NCBI RefSeq assembly: GCF_026625845.1
Contig: NZ_CP113066.1
Coordinates: forward strand, 2,294,001-2,358,000
Length of the DNA: 64,000 nt
Reading direction: 5' to 3'
Source of the DNA: Agrococcus sp. SL85
Lineage (GTDB): Bacteria; Actinomycetota; Actinomycetes; Actinomycetales; Microbacteriaceae
Translations under genes and position numbers: made by a program
Part shown: positions 10,360 to 20,652 of the stretch, piece after piece
How positions within the stretch are numbered: the first letter of the stretch is position 1
Layout: each line of letters opens with the position of its first letter
The notes under the pieces: model-generated
Told to the model about the DNA's origin: nothing
Database searches by the model: none
Seen by the model: only the letters and a program-made list of their open reading frames with translations

Positions 10360-11483
10360 CGCGCCACCGCCGCATCCAGCTGGCCCTGCACCGTCTGCAC
10401 GAGCTCGGCCCACGAGGCGTCGAACTTCTCGAGCCCCTCGTCCTCGAGCACGCGCACGACCTCGGCGTACGGGACGCCGACGGCCTCGAGCGCGTCGAGC
10501 ACGCCCTCGGCCTCGTCGATCGCGCCGGAGACCGCGTCGCCGCGGATCTCGCCGTGGTCGGCGACCGCCTCGAGCGTCTTCTCGGGCATCGTGTTGACCG
10601 TCTGCGGCGCCACGAGCTCCGTCACGTAGAGCGTGTCGGGAAGCGACGGATCCTTGACGCCCGTCGACGCCCACAGCGGCCGCTGCGTGTTGGCCCCGGC
10701 CTCGAGGAGCGTCTGCGCACGCTCGGAGCCGAAGGCCTCCTGCCAGACGCGGTAGGCGAGGCGCGCGTTCGCGACCCCCGCCTTCGACTGCAGCGCCGCG
10801 GCCTCGTCGGTGCCGATCGCGTCGAGCCGCTTGTCGATCTCGGTGTCGACGCGCGAGACGAAGAACGACGCGACCGAGTGGATCCTCGAGAGGTCGTGGC
10901 CGGCCTGCTGCGCGCGCTCGAGGCCCGTCAGGTAGGCGTTGATGACATCGCGGTAGCGGTCGAGCGAGAAGATCAGCGTCACGTTGACGCTGATGCCCGC
11001 GCCGATCGTCGCGGCGATCGCCTCGAGGCCCTCCTGCGTCGCGGGGATCTTGATGAGGACGTTCTCGCGGCCGACGCGCTCATGGAGCTGCTTCGCCTGC
11101 GCGATCGTGCCCTCGGTGTCACGGGCGAGGCCCGGCTCGACCTCGATCGAGACGCGGCCGTCGAAGCCCTTCGTCGACGCGTAGAGCGGCGCGAAGAGGT
11201 CGCACGCGTTCGCGACGTCGGTCGTCGTGAGGTGCGTGATCGTCTCGTCGACGCTCGCGCCCTGCTCAGCGAGCGCCTTGACGTCCTCCGCGTACGACTC
11301 GCCGTTGGCGAGCGCGTTCGCGAAGATCGTCGGGTTCGTCGTGACGCCCACGACGTCGCGGGTCTCGATGAGCTCGGCGAGGTTGCCCGAGAGGATGCGC
11401 TGGCGCGACAGGTCGTCGAGCCAGATGCTCACGCCCGCGTCGGACAGCGCGCGGGTGTGCGGGGATGCGGTGTGCTGGGTCAT
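10356..11483 (-). CDS. tal: Transaldolase
   Basis: This 375-residue protein transfers a dihydroxyacetone unit between sugar phosphates. The Schiff-base Lys lies in [16 protein letters not shown], with the upstream [14 protein letters not shown] block and the [18 protein letters not shown] motif (substrate phosphate binding). This is the long transaldolase type usual in actinobacteria. It follows tkt by 29 nt and overlaps pgi. Confidence 0.95.
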   Translation of the reverse strand: MTQHTASPHTRALSDAGVSIWLDDLSRQRILSGNLAELIETRDVVGVTTNPTIFANALANGESYAEDVKALAEQGASVDETITHLTTTDVANACDLFAPLYASTKGFDGRVSIEVEPGLARDTEGTIAQAKQLHERVGRENVLIKIPATQEGLEAIAATIGAGISVNVTLIFSLDRYRDVINAYLTGLERAQQAGHDLSRIHSVASFFVSRVDTEIDKRLDAIGTDEAAALQSKAGVANARLAYRVWQEAFGSERAQTLLEAGANTQRPLWASTGVKDPSLPDTLYVTELVAPQTVNTMPEKTLEAVADHGEIRGDAVSGAIDEAEGVLDALEAVGVPYAEVVRVLEDEGLEKFDASWAELVQTVQGQLDAAVAR

Positions 11484-11512
11484 GCGGATGCCTCCTGCTT
11501 CCGTCGCCCGCG

Positions 11513-13610
11513 TCAGCGAGCGGCCTCGATCGATGCGCGCGCGGCCTCGACGACGGCCTCCGTCGTGAACCCGAACTCGCGGAACAGCGTCTGCCAGTCG
11601 GCGCTCGCGCCGAAGTGGTCGATCGCGACGGTGCGGCCGGCGTCGCCGACGATGCCCTGCCACGTGAGCGCGGAGCCCGCCTCGACCGAGACGCGCGCGC
11701 GCACCGCGGCCGGGAGCACCGACTCGCGGTACTCGGCGCTCTGCTCGGCGAACCACTCGAGCGACGGCGCGGCGACCACCCGGGCCTGCACGCCCTCGGC
11801 GGCGAGCTGCTCGCGGGCGGCGAGCGCCAGCTGCACCTCGGAGCCCGTGGCGATGAGGATGACGTCGGGCGCGCCCTCGGTCGCGGCGAGCACGTAGGCG
11901 CCCTTGGCGACGTTCGACGCGTGCGCGAGCACGTCGCCCGAGGCCTCGCCCTCGCCGCGCTCGAGCACCGGCAGGTTCTGGCGCGTCAGCGCGATGCCGA
12001 CCGGCTGGTCGCGGCGCTCGAGGATCGTCCTCCACGCCCACGCGGTCTCGTTGGCGTCCGACGGGCGGACGACCTCGAAGCCGGGGATGGCGCGGAGCGT
12101 CGCGAGCTGCTCGATGGGCTGGTGCGTGGGGCCGTCCTCGCCGAGCGCGATCGAGTCGTGCGTCCAGACGTGGATGGGGTGGACGCCCATGAGCGCGGCC
12201 AGGCGCAGCGCGGGGCGCTGGTAGTCGCTGAAGATGAGGAACGTGCCGCCGTAGGGACGCGTGTTGCCGTGCAGCACGATGCCGTTGAGGATCGCGGCCA
12301 TCGCGTGCTCGCGGATGCCGAAGTGCATCGTGCGGCCGGCGTAGGAGCCCTGCGGCCACGCCTTCGTCGAGCGGTCGCCGGGCACGAAGGAGCCCTTGCC
12401 CTCGAGCGTCGTGTTGTTCGACTCGGCGAGGTCGGCGGAGCCGCCCCACAGGCTCGGGCAGCACGTCGGCGAGCGCGTTGAGCACCTTGCCGCTCGCAGC
12501 GCGCGTCGACACCTCGGTGCCCGCCTCGAAGACCGGCAGCGCGTCCTCGATGCCCTCGGGCAGCGCGCCGGTCTGCAGGCGGTCGAAGAGCGCCTTGCGC
12601 TCGGGCTCGGCCGCGGCCCACGCGTCGAAGCGGGCCTGCCAGGCCTCGCGCGCCTCGGCGGCGCGCGACGCGGCGTTGCCGCGCGTGTACGCGACGACCG
12701 AGTCGGCGACCGCGAACGACTGCTCCGGGTCGAAGCCCAGCACCTGCTTGACGGCCGCGACCTCCTCGCCGCCGAGCTTCGAGCCGTGGATCTTGCCCGT
12801 GCCCTGCTTCGACGGCGCCGGCCAGCCGATGATGGTGCGCAGGATGATCAGCGTCGGCCGCTCGAGCTCGCCCTTGCCGGCCTCGATCGCGGCGTGGAGC
12901 GCCTCGACGTCCTCGACGTAGCCCTCCTGCGTGCGCCAGGAGACCTCGAGCACCTGCCAGCCGTAGGCCTCGTAGCGCGCCTTGACGTCCTCGGTGAACG
13001 CGATGTCGACGTCGTCCTCGATCGAGATCTCGTTGGCGTCGTAGATCGCGATGAGGCGGCCGAGGCGCTGGTGCCCCGCGAGGGAGCCCGCCTCGCTCGT
13101 GACGCCCTCCTGCAGGTCGCCGTCGCCGGCGATGACGTAGGTGAAGTGGTCGAACGCCGACTCGCCCTCGGGGGTCGCCGGGTCGAAGAGCTGGCGCTCG
13201 AAGCGCTGGGCGTAGGCGAAGCCGACGGCCGAGGCGAGGCCCTGGCCGAGCGGGCCCGTCGTGATCTCGACGCCCTTCGTGTGCCGGTACTCCGGGTGCC
13301 CGGGGGTCTTCGAGCCCCACGTGCGGAGCGACTCGAGGTCGGCCTTCTCGAGGCCGGATCCCGTGAGGTAGAGCTGGATGTACTGCGTCAGCGACGAGTG
13401 GCCGACGGAGAGGATGAAGCGGTCGCGGCCGACCCACTGGTCGTCGGCGGGGTCGCGGTCCATCACCTTCTGGAACAGGAGGTGGGCGACGGGGGCCAGG
13501 CTCATCGCCGTGCCGGGGTGGCCGTTGCCGACCTTCTCGACGGCGTCGGCCGCGAGCACCCTCGCGGTGTCCACGGCCTGCTGGTCGTCGTTGGTCCATT
13601 CGAGCGCCAA
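11513..13610 (-). CDS. tkt: Transketolase, frameshifted
   Basis: A thiamine-diphosphate enzyme of the non-oxidative pentose-phosphate pathway. The N-terminal domain ([47 protein letters not shown] with the ThDP/Mg motif) is in one frame. The rest ([14 protein letters not shown] onward) is in another. The switch is at 12451-12452, where the coding strand reads CCCGAGCCTGTGG instead of the expected CCCGAGCTGTGG. Removing one base gives [18 protein letters not shown] and a 698-residue protein, the normal size. The start is a TTG at 13610 with AGGAG 5 nt upstream, giving [11 protein letters not shown]. First gene of the operon; most likely a sequence error. Confidence 0.9.
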
Positions 13611-13671
13611 GGAGGCTCCTTCTGACGGGCGGCACGCGGCCGCTGCGTGTGCGGGCTGTTGCGACCCGACC

Positions 13672-13677
13672 AGCATA
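13672..13677 (-). promoter_or_regulatory. -10 element of the tkt operon
   Basis: TATGCT on the minus strand, predicted start near 13665, leader of about 55 nt with an AGGAG site before the TTG. Confidence 0.5.
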
Positions 13678-13779
13678 GTGAGCGCATGGATGCCGCCCCG
13701 GCGCGGCGGCGGCGGGCCTCCACGCCCTCCGCGAACACCCTCGGACGCGCGGGGCGGGACCGTGGCCGGAGGGGCGCGA

Positions 13780-13785
13780 TAGGAT
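13780..13785 (+). promoter_or_regulatory. -10 element of ctaB
   Basis: TAGGAT in GCGATAGGATGG; predicted start near 13792, leader of about 42 nt. Confidence 0.5.
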
Positions 13786-13833
13786 GGTCGCGGCCGCCGA
13801 GCGCGGCCCGCACGCCTCGCAGATCGGGAGTCC

Positions 13834-14770
13834 ATGTCGCACGCGACCCAGCAGGACGCGCACGTCGCGCCCGCCGCCGGGCGACCCATCCTCCGCACGA
13901 AGGCCGCCGCCTACGTCGCCCTCACGAAGCCGCGCGTCATCGAGCCTGCTGCTCGTCACGGCGCTGCCGACGATGTTCCTCGCCGCGGGCGGCGTGCCGC
14001 CGATCCCGGCGCTCGTCGCGACGCTGCTGGGCGGCTTCCTGAGCGCCGGCAGCGCGAACGCCTTCAACATGATCATCGACCGCGACATCGATCGCGTCAT
14101 GCACCGCACGAAGCAGCGGCCGCTCGTCACGGGCGCGCTCAGCGTGACCGAGGCGACGGTCTTCGCCTGGACCCTCGCTGTCGTCTCGACGCTCGTGCTC
14201 GGCCTCTTCGCCAACTGGCTCGCCGCGGCGTTCTCGGTCGCGGCTATCTGCTTCTACGTCTTCGTCTACACGCTGCTGCTGAAGCGCCGCACCGAGCAGA
14301 ACATCGTCTGGGGCGGCATCGCGGGATGCTTCCCCGTGCTCATCGGCTGGGCGGGCGTCACGGGCACGGTCGAGTGGCCGGCGTGGATCCTCTTCACGCT
14401 CGTCTTCCTCTGGACCCCCGCGCACTACTGGCCGCTGTCGATGAAGTACCGCAGCGACTACGCGGCCGCCGAGGTGCCGATGCTCGCGGTCGTGCGCGGG
14501 CGCCAGATGGTCGGCGTGCAGGTCGTGCTCTACGCCTGGGCGTCGCTCGCGTGCACGCTGCTGCTCATCCCCGTGGCGGGCATGGGCCTGCTGTACACGA
14601 CGGTCGCGGTGCTCGCGGGCGGCTGGTTCGTCGTCGAGTCGCACGCCCTCTACGGCCGCGCGATCCGCGAGGACCGCGAGATCCGCGCGATGCGCGTCTT
14701 CCACGCCTCGAACACGTACCTCACGCTCGTGTTCCTGGCGGTGGGCGTCGACCCGCTGCTGCCCTTCTGA
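13834..14770 (+). CDS. ctaB: Protoheme IX farnesyltransferase, frameshifted
   Basis: This UbiA-family membrane enzyme converts heme B to heme O for cytochrome oxidase. Residues 1-37 (to [11 protein letters not shown]) are in one frame. The rest, including the prenyl-diphosphate motif [15 protein letters not shown] and several membrane helices, is in the next. At 13945-13946 the sequence reads GAGCCTGCTG where GAGCTGCTG is expected. Removing one C restores [20 protein letters not shown] and a 311-residue protein, the usual length. Divergent from tkt, as in many actinobacteria. Confidence 0.9.
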
Positions 14771-14782
14771 GCCGCGCGGGGC

Positions 14783-14813
14783 GGCGCGCGGGAGGCGCGG
14801 CTCCCGGCGCGCC
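14783..14813. terminator. Terminator between ctaB and ppx/gppA
   Basis: GGCGCGC-GGGAG (14783-14794) pairs with CTCCC-G-GCGCGCC (14801-14813), one bulged base, 6-nt loop. It lies between convergent genes. Confidence 0.6.
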
Positions 14814-15770
14814 CTAGAGCCGGTCGAGCATCTGCAGCAGGCGGCCCTCGCGCAGCGCCCACGGGCTCACGTCGAGCTCCTTCGCGCCGAAGGCACGCAT
14901 CGCCTCCGAGAGCACGATGCCGCCCGCGACGATCTGGAACGTGCGGTCGGGCGTGATGCCCGGCAGGGCGGCGCGGGAGGGCGCGTCCATCCGCGCGAGC
15001 CGCGGCACCCAGTCGTCGAGCTGGTCGCGGCGCAGCACCACGCGGTCGGCCCCGCCGACGCCCGGCATCGTGTTGCCCGCGAGCTTCGCGAGCGAGCGGA
15101 TGGTCTTCGACGAGCCGACGACGTGGTCGGGCCTGCCGACCGGCCTCGCGGCCGCCACGGCGTCCTCGAGCACCGCCTTCGCGTACAGCCGCAGCGCCCG
15201 CTGGTCGGCCACCGAGGGCGGGTCGGCGTGGAAGAAGCCCACCGTCGAGCGGCCGGCGCCGAGCGGCACCGAGGTGGCGATCCGCGGCACCTCGTCGTCG
15301 CCCGCCGCGATCTCGAGCGAGCCGCCGCCGATGTCGAAGAGCAGGATGCGGCCGGCGGACCACCCGAACCAGCGGCGCACGGCGAGGAACGTGAGGCTCG
15401 CCTCGTCGGCGCCGGAGAGGATGTCGAGCGACACCTCGGCCTCGCGCTCGATGCGCGCGACGACCTGCTCGCCGTTCTCGGCCTCGCGGATCGCGCTCGT
15501 GGCGATGACGACGAAGTCGTCGAGCGCCTCCTGCCGCGCGATGGCGGTGCACGCACCGATCGCCTCGAGCAGCGCGTCGACGCCCTCGGCGCTGATCGCG
15601 CCGTCGACGAGGAAGCGCATGAGCCGCAGCGTCACCTTGTGCGATCGCGTCGGCACCGGCCGGCCGCCGCGCGCGACGTCGACGATGAGGAGGTGCACGG
15701 TGTTCGACCCGATGTCGAGCACGCCGAGGCGCGCGCCGGGGCCGATCGCGGGGTCACCGGGAGGCGTCAT
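14814..15770 (-). CDS. Ppx/GppA family exopolyphosphatase
   Basis: This 318-residue protein belongs to the ASKHA-fold exopolyphosphatase / guanosine pentaphosphatase family. The two phosphate loops are visible: LGVLDIGSNTVHLLIVD at the N terminus and LLFDIGGGSLEIAAG around residue 140, with the catalytic acidic region SGADEASLTFLAVRRWF. It is the short, single-module form common in actinobacteria (like Ppx1/Ppx2 of mycobacteria). Substrate (polyphosphate or pppGpp) cannot be decided from sequence. A CAGGAT hexamer 6 nt before the ATG suggests a leaderless transcript. Confidence 0.88.
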   Translation of the reverse strand: MTPPGDPAIGPGARLGVLDIGSNTVHLLIVDVARGGRPVPTRSHKVTLRLMRFLVDGAISAEGVDALLEAIGACTAIARQEALDDFVVIATSAIREAENGEQVVARIEREAEVSLDILSGADEASLTFLAVRRWFGWSAGRILLFDIGGGSLEIAAGDDEVPRIATSVPLGAGRSTVGFFHADPPSVADQRALRLYAKAVLEDAVAAARPVGRPDHVVGSSKTIRSLAKLAGNTMPGVGGADRVVLRRDQLDDWVPRLARMDAPSRAALPGITPDRTFQIVAGGIVLSEAMRAFGAKELDVSPWALREGRLLQMLDRL

Positions 15771-15776
15771 GGTGCG

Positions 15777-15782
15777 ATCCTG
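15777..15782 (-). promoter_or_regulatory. Leaderless-type -10 of ppx/gppA
   Basis: CAGGAT, 6-nt spacer, then ATG at 15770. Confidence 0.45.
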
Positions 15783-15827
15783 CCACCGTGGGCGGCGCAG
15801 CGGATCGGCGGCGCGGGGGAGGCGGCC

Positions 15828-16736
15828 TCAGGCGGCGACGGCCTCGCGCTCCTCGGCCTCGGCCGGGGCGTCGGCGGCCGGCGGCCGCAGCGAGAGCACG
15901 ACCGCCGCGCCGAGCGCGGCGGTGACGACCGAGAGCACCATGTGGATGCCCACGAGCGCGATGGGCAGCCCGAGGTTCGACTGCACGATGCCCACGGCCA
16001 CCTGCACGAGCACGACGGCGAGCATGGCGAGCACGAGGCGCAGGTGCCGACGCGGGCCGCGCACGAGCGCGGCGGCGAGCACCGCGCCGAGCAGCGCGAC
16101 GAGCGCGTAGCCGGGCCACGCGTGCACGTGCTGCATGACCGCGGGGTCGAGGCCGTTGCGGGCGGCGCCGCCGTCGCCCGCGTGCGGGCCGGAGCCCGTG
16201 GTGAGCACGCCCACGACGATGACGATCGCGAGGACCGCGGTCATCGCGTGCACGAGGATCGTCTGCGAGCGCGGCGCGACGCGCGGGCCGCTCGGGCCGA
16301 CGACGACCTTCCAGGTGAGCACCGCCGAGAGCACGACGAGGATCACCGAGAGGAAGAAGTGGATGCCGACGGTGTCGGGGCGCAGCCGCATCCAGACCAC
16401 CACGGCGCCGATGAGGGCCTGCGCGAGCGTGAGGCCCACGACGAGCGCCGCGAGCGTCACGACGCCGCGGCCCGCGCGGCGGACGATCGCGAGCACGAGC
16501 ATGACGAGCGCGACGACGATGACGACGCCGCCCCAGACGCGGTTGCCGAACTCGATGACGCCGTGGATGCCCTGCTCGGGCACCGGCACGAACGACTCGG
16601 GCGTGCAGTTGGGCCACTCGGTGCACCCGAGGCCCGATCCCGTGAGCCGGACGGCGCCGCCGGTCCCGACGATCAGGATCTGCGTCACGAGCGTCGCCCA
16701 GGCGGCGACGGCCAAGGTCCGCGAGCGCTGCAGCAC
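15828..16736 (-). CDS. ctaA: Heme A synthase (COX15/CtaA)
   Basis: This 302-residue membrane protein has about eight hydrophobic helices and oxidises heme O to heme A. Features are the N-terminal [20 protein letters not shown] with the extracytoplasmic Cys pattern, and conserved His in [31 protein letters not shown] and [10 protein letters not shown], the heme ligands of each half. The GTG at 16736 is preceded by AGAGG, 6 nt upstream. Works with CtaB encoded 2 kb away. Confidence 0.92.
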   Translation of the reverse strand: MLQRSRTLAVAAWATLVTQILIVGTGGAVRLTGSGLGCTEWPNCTPESFVPVPEQGIHGVIEFGNRVWGGVVIVVALVMLVLAIVRRAGRGVVTLAALVVGLTLAQALIGAVVVWMRLRPDTVGIHFFLSVILVVLSAVLTWKVVVGPSGPRVAPRSQTILVHAMTAVLAIVIVVGVLTTGSGPHAGDGGAARNGLDPAVMQHVHAWPGYALVALLGAVLAAALVRGPRRHLRLVLAMLAVVLVQVAVGIVQSNLGLPIALVGIHMVLSVVTAALGAAVVLSLRPPAADAPAEAEEREAVAA

Positions 16737-16756
16737 GATGCACCTCTCTGCCGCGC

Positions 16757-16766
16757 ACGGTAGGAT
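16757..16766. promoter_or_regulatory. Overlapping divergent -10 elements, ctaA / suf
   Basis: TACCGT on the minus strand (16757-16762) and TAGGAT on the plus strand (16761-16766) share two bases. The first would serve ctaA; the second would give the suf operon a leader of about 165 nt. Confidence 0.4.
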
Positions 16767-16936
16767 CGGGGGCGAGCCCATCGGCTCCGAACCCCTGCGC
16801 CGCCCGAGGCGGCGCGGCGTGCGCGCGGCACATCCAGTATGGCCCCGCCGCGGGGCGCTCGGGGCCGGGCGGAATGCCGCGTGGTGCGGCCGGGTTCTCA
16901 CTGAGACGAAGACCGATGCGGAAAGAGGGGGAGACG

Positions 16937-18355
16937 ATGTCCGACGTCCTGATCGATCGTCCCGAGCTCGAGGGCCTGGGGCAGTACGAGTTCGGGTGGC
17001 ACGACTCCGACGAGGCCGGCTCGATCGCGAAGCGCGGTCTGAGCGAGCAGGTGGTCCGCGAGATCTCCGAGCTCAAGGGCGAGTCCGAGTGGATGCTCGA
17101 GCGCCGGCTCAAGGGCCTGCAGCTGTTCGGCCGGAAGCCCATGCCGACGTGGGGCGCCGACCTCTCGGGCATCGACTTCGACAACATCAAGTACTTCGTG
17201 CGCTCCACGGAGCGCCAGGCGCAGTCGTGGGAGGACCTCCCGGAGGACATCCGCAACACCTACGACCGCCTCGGCATCCCCGAGGCCGAGCGCGCCCGCC
17301 TCGTCGCAGGCGTCGCCGCGCAGTACGAGTCGGAGGTCGTGTACCACCAGATCCAGGAGGACCTGGAGGCGCAGGGCGTCATCTTCATGGACACCGACAC
17401 GGCGCTCAAGGAGCACCCCGAGATCTTCGAGGAGTACTTCGGCACCGTCATCCCGGCCGGCGACAACAAGTTCGCCGCGCTGAACACGGCGGTGTGGTCG
17501 GGCGGCTCGTTCGTGTACGTGCCCAAGGGCGTCCACGTCGAGATCCCCCTGCAGGCCTACTTCCGCATCAACACCGAGAACATGGGCCAGTTCGAGCGCA
17601 CGCTCATCATCGCCGACGAGGGCTCGTACGTGCACTACATCGAGGGCTGCACGGCCCCGATCTACTCGTCCGACTCGCTGCACTCCGCGGTCGTCGAGAT
17701 CATCGTGAAGAAGGACGCCCGCGTCCGCTACACGACCATCCAGAACTGGTCGAACAACGTCTACAACCTCGTCACGAAGCGCGCCATCGCCGAGGAGGGC
17801 GCGACGATGGAGTGGATCGACGGCAACATCGGCTCCAAGGTGACGATGAAGTACCCGTCGATCTACCTCGTGGGGGAGCGCGCCAAGGGCGAGACGCTCT
17901 CGGTGGCGTTCGCGGGCCCCGGCCAGCACCAGGACGCCGGCGCGAAGATGATCCACATGGCGCCGCACACGACGTCGTCGATCGTCTCGAAGTCGATCGC
18001 CCGCGGCGGCGGCCGCGCGGGCTACCGCGGCGAGGTGCGGGTGGACGCGAACGCGCACCACTCGGCCAACACGGTGCGCTGCGACGCCCTGCTCGTCGAC
18101 ACGATCTCCCGCTCCGACACGTACCCGGCGATCGACATCCGCGTCGACGACGTCGTGCTCGGCCACGAGGCCACGGTCTCGAAGGTGAGCGCGGAGCAGC
18201 TCTTCTACCTCATGTCGCGCGGCATGGAGGAGGACGAGGCGATGGCCATGATCGTCCGCGGCTTCATCGAGCCGATCGCCCGCGAGCTGCCCATGGAGTA
18301 CGCGCTCGAGCTCAACAAGCTCATCGAGATGAGCATGGAAGGATCCGTCGGCTGA
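16937..18355 (+). CDS. sufB: Fe-S cluster assembly scaffold SufB
   Basis: This 472-residue protein is the scaffold subunit of the SufBCD complex, where Fe-S clusters are built. Family blocks include [70 protein letters not shown] and the C-terminal [19 protein letters not shown]. The ATG at 16937 follows the ribosome binding site AGGGGGAG. No SufR-type regulator lies upstream; the 200-nt gap to ctaA holds only promoter-like sequence. Stop overlaps the sufD start. Confidence 0.96.
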   Translation: MSDVLIDRPELEGLGQYEFGWHDSDEAGSIAKRGLSEQVVREISELKGESEWMLERRLKGLQLFGRKPMPTWGADLSGIDFDNIKYFVRSTERQAQSWEDLPEDIRNTYDRLGIPEAERARLVAGVAAQYESEVVYHQIQEDLEAQGVIFMDTDTALKEHPEIFEEYFGTVIPAGDNKFAALNTAVWSGGSFVYVPKGVHVEIPLQAYFRINTENMGQFERTLIIADEGSYVHYIEGCTAPIYSSDSLHSAVVEIIVKKDARVRYTTIQNWSNNVYNLVTKRAIAEEGATMEWIDGNIGSKVTMKYPSIYLVGERAKGETLSVAFAGPGQHQDAGAKMIHMAPHTTSSIVSKSIARGGGRAGYRGEVRVDANAHHSANTVRCDALLVDTISRSDTYPAIDIRVDDVVLGHEATVSKVSAEQLFYLMSRGMEEDEAMAMIVRGFIEPIARELPMEYALELNKLIEMSMEGSVG

Positions 18356-19542
18356 TGACCGTGATCGACACGACCCCGATCGTCCCCGTCCAGACGCGCT
18401 CGGAGCGCCCCTGGTCGTTCGACCCGGAGGACTTCGGCCAGCCCACGGGCCGCGAGGTCAACTGGAAGCTCAGCGACCTGCGCCGCCTGGCGCCGGTGCT
18501 GGTCGACGAGGAGACCGAGGACGGCGAGGGCTCGCTCTCGTACGACACCGGCGATGCCGAGGCCCGCGGCCTGCTCGTCGAGTCGACGGGCCACGAGGCC
18601 GCGCCGCGCGGCGAGATCTTCCAGCCGGAGGACCTCGCGAGCGCGATCGCGTGGAAGCGCTGCGCGAACGCGCTGCACGTCCGCCTGCCCGAGGGCGAGG
18701 CCGTGGAGGCGCCCGTCGTGATCCGCATCGCGGGCCGCGGCGCCGACGTGCACGGCAACGCGCACATCGTCATCGAGGCGCAGCCGCACTCGTCGGGCAC
18801 CGTCGTGCTCGCCCACGAGGGCTCGGCCGCGTACGCGCAGAACGTCGAGATCATCGTGCGCGCCGGCGCGCGCCTCGAGGTCGTCTCGGTGCAGGACTGG
18901 GAGGACGACGCGGTGCACGCCTCGGCCCACCAGGCCGTGGTGGCCGAGGGCGCCTTCCTGCGCCACATCGTCGCCTCGCTCGGCGGCGGCGTCGTGCGAG
19001 TCAACCCCTCGGTGCGCCTCGCGGGCGAGGGCGCGGAGGGCGAGCTCTTCGGCCTCTCGTTCGCCGACTCCGGCCAGCACCTCGAGTCGCAGGTGTACCT
19101 GCACCACGAGGGCGTCTCGACCAAGGGCGACGTGCTCTACAAGGGTGCGCTGCAGGGCGAGGGCGCGCGCTCCGTGTGGATCGGCGACGTGCTCATCGGC
19201 CAGGGCGCCACGGGCACCGACTCGTACGAGAAGAACCAGAACCTCGTGCTCACCGACGGCACGCGCGCCGACTCGATCCCGAACCTCGAGATCGAGACCG
19301 GCGACATCGCGGGCGCCGGCCACGCCTCGGCGACGGGTCGCTTCGACGACGAGCAGCTCTTCTACCTGCAGTCGCGCGGGATCGAGGAGGAGGAGGCGCG
19401 CCGCCTCGTCGTCATCGGCTTCCTCATGGAGATCGTGCAGAAGGTCGGCGTGCCGGAGGTCGAGGAGCGCCTCGCCGCGGCCATCGAGGAGGAGCTGCGA
19501 CGCGGCGCCTCGCTGGCCCCCGCGTCGCGGGCGGGCGCATGA
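18355..19542 (+). CDS. sufD: Fe-S cluster assembly protein SufD
   Basis: This 395-residue paralogue of SufB forms the SufB-SufC-SufD scaffold. The beta-helix core ends with YEKNQNLVLTDGTRADSIPNL and GHASATGRFDDEQLFYLQSR, which carries the conserved His and the LFYL(M/Q)SRG signature shared with SufB. It is translationally coupled on both sides (1-nt overlap with sufB, 4-nt overlap with the Rieske gene). Confidence 0.95.
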   Translation: MTVIDTTPIVPVQTRSERPWSFDPEDFGQPTGREVNWKLSDLRRLAPVLVDEETEDGEGSLSYDTGDAEARGLLVESTGHEAAPRGEIFQPEDLASAIAWKRCANALHVRLPEGEAVEAPVVIRIAGRGADVHGNAHIVIEAQPHSSGTVVLAHEGSAAYAQNVEIIVRAGARLEVVSVQDWEDDAVHASAHQAVVAEGAFLRHIVASLGGGVVRVNPSVRLAGEGAEGELFGLSFADSGQHLESQVYLHHEGVSTKGDVLYKGALQGEGARSVWIGDVLIGQGATGTDSYEKNQNLVLTDGTRADSIPNLEIETGDIAGAGHASATGRFDDEQLFYLQSRGIEEEEARRLVVIGFLMEIVQKVGVPEVEERLAAAIEEELRRGASLAPASRAGA

Positions 19543-19862
19543 CCGCTCAGCGCGCCTGCGGCGTCGGCGACGTCGGCGTGGGCTCGGCCCTGCGGGTCGA
19601 GCTCGACGGCGTGGCCGTGTGCGTCGTGCAGGACTCCGCGGGCGCGATCCACGCGCTCGGCGACACCTGCACGCACGGCGAGATCTCGCTCGCGGAGGGC
19701 TTCGTCGAGGACGGCGCCATCGAGTGCTGGGCCCACGGCTCGCAGTTCGAGCTCGCGACGGGCAAGCCGAGGAACCTGCCGGCCTACGAGCCGGTGCCGG
19801 TCTTCCCCGTGACCATCGACGGCGACGACGTGCTCGTCGACGTCCAGAACCCACTGACGTGA
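19539..19862 (+). CDS. Rieske-type [2Fe-2S] ferredoxin in the suf operon
   Basis: This 107-residue soluble protein consists of a single Rieske domain. Ligands are visible as C-T-H at about residues 39-41 (DTCTHGEISLAEG) and C-W-A-H about 17 residues later (IECWAHGSQFEL). Such small ferredoxins resemble the electron donors of aromatic ring dioxygenases, but their recurrent place between sufD and sufC in actinobacteria suggests a role in, or as a client of, Fe-S assembly. That role is inference. Confidence 0.9.
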   Translation: MTAQRACGVGDVGVGSALRVELDGVAVCVVQDSAGAIHALGDTCTHGEISLAEGFVEDGAIECWAHGSQFELATGKPRNLPAYEPVPVFPVTIDGDDVLVDVQNPLT

Positions 19863-19893
19863 CGCGGCGCGAGCCGCGGAGGAAGGAAGCGCG

Positions 19894-20652
19894 ATGAGCG
19901 TGCTGGAGATCAAGGACCTGCGGGTCTCGATCGAGACCGAGCAGGGCAAGAAGGACATCCTGCGGGGCGTCGACCTGCGCATCGACTCGGACGAGATCCA
20001 CGCCGTCATGGGCCCGAACGGCTCGGGCAAGTCGACGCTGGCGTACACGATCGCGGGCCACCCGCGCTACACCGTCGACGGCGGCTCGATCACCCTCGAC
20101 GGCGAGGACGTGCTCGCGATGAGCGTCGACGAGCGCGCCCGCGCGGGCCTGTTCCTCGCGATGCAGTACCCGGTGGAGATCCCGGGCGTCACGGTGTCGA
20201 ACTTCCTGCGCACCGCGAAGACCGCGGTCTCGGGCGAGGCGCCCCGCGTGCGCGAGTGGATCGGCGACGTGCGCTCCGCGATGGAGGCGCTGCGCATGGA
20301 CCCGTCGTTCGGCGAGCGCAACGTCAACGAGGGCTTCTCGGGCGGCGAGAAGAAGCGCCACGAGATCCTGCAGATGGAGCTGCTGCGCCCGCGCTTCGCG
20401 GTGCTCGACGAGACCGACTCGGGCCTCGACGTCGACGCGCTCCGCATCGTCTCCGAGGGCGTGAACCGCATCAAGGGCGAGACGCAGCTCGGCGTCCTGC
20501 TCATCACGCACTACACGCGCATCCTGCGCTACATCCAGCCCGACCACGTGCACGTGTTCGTGAACGGCCGCGTCGCCGAGCAGGGCGGCCCGGAGCTCGC
20601 CGAGCGCCTCGAGGCCGAGGGCTACGACCGCTACCTCACGGCAGGCGTCTGA
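19894..20652 (+). CDS. sufC: Fe-S cluster assembly ATPase SufC
   Basis: This 252-residue ABC-type ATPase energises SufB-SufD. Walker A is GPNGSGKSTLAY (about residue 36), the signature is FSGGEKKRHEILQM, and Walker B with the SufC-specific switch is LDETDSGLDVDALRIV. The gene starts 31 nt after the Rieske gene and overlaps sufT by one base (TGATG). Confidence 0.96.
   Translation: MSVLEIKDLRVSIETEQGKKDILRGVDLRIDSDEIHAVMGPNGSGKSTLAYTIAGHPRYTVDGGSITLDGEDVLAMSVDERARAGLFLAMQYPVEIPGVTVSNFLRTAKTAVSGEAPRVREWIGDVRSAMEALRMDPSFGERNVNEGFSGGEKKRHEILQMELLRPRFAVLDETDSGLDVDALRIVSEGVNRIKGETQLGVLLITHYTRILRYIQPDHVHVFVNGRVAEQGGPELAERLEAEGYDRYLTAGV

Noticed and set aside
12451-12452. Programmed frameshifting in tkt, ctaB and pafC
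   Set aside because: No slippery heptamer or conserved downstream structure is seen, and relatives encode these proteins in a single frame, so sequence error is the simpler account.
10356-13898. 1180-codon minus-strand ORF
   Set aside because: It joins the first part of tkt, out-of-frame tkt sequence and tal; it is a product of the one-base insertion in tkt.
16135-16900. Long open frames opposite ctaA and ppx/gppA
   Set aside because: Composition (His/Arg/Ala runs) matches antisense shadows of GC-rich genes and no domain is recognisable.
16767-16936. Riboswitch or regulatory RNA upstream of sufB
   Set aside because: The leader is long enough, but I could not find a recognisable aptamer core or a clear SufR/IscR-type operator.
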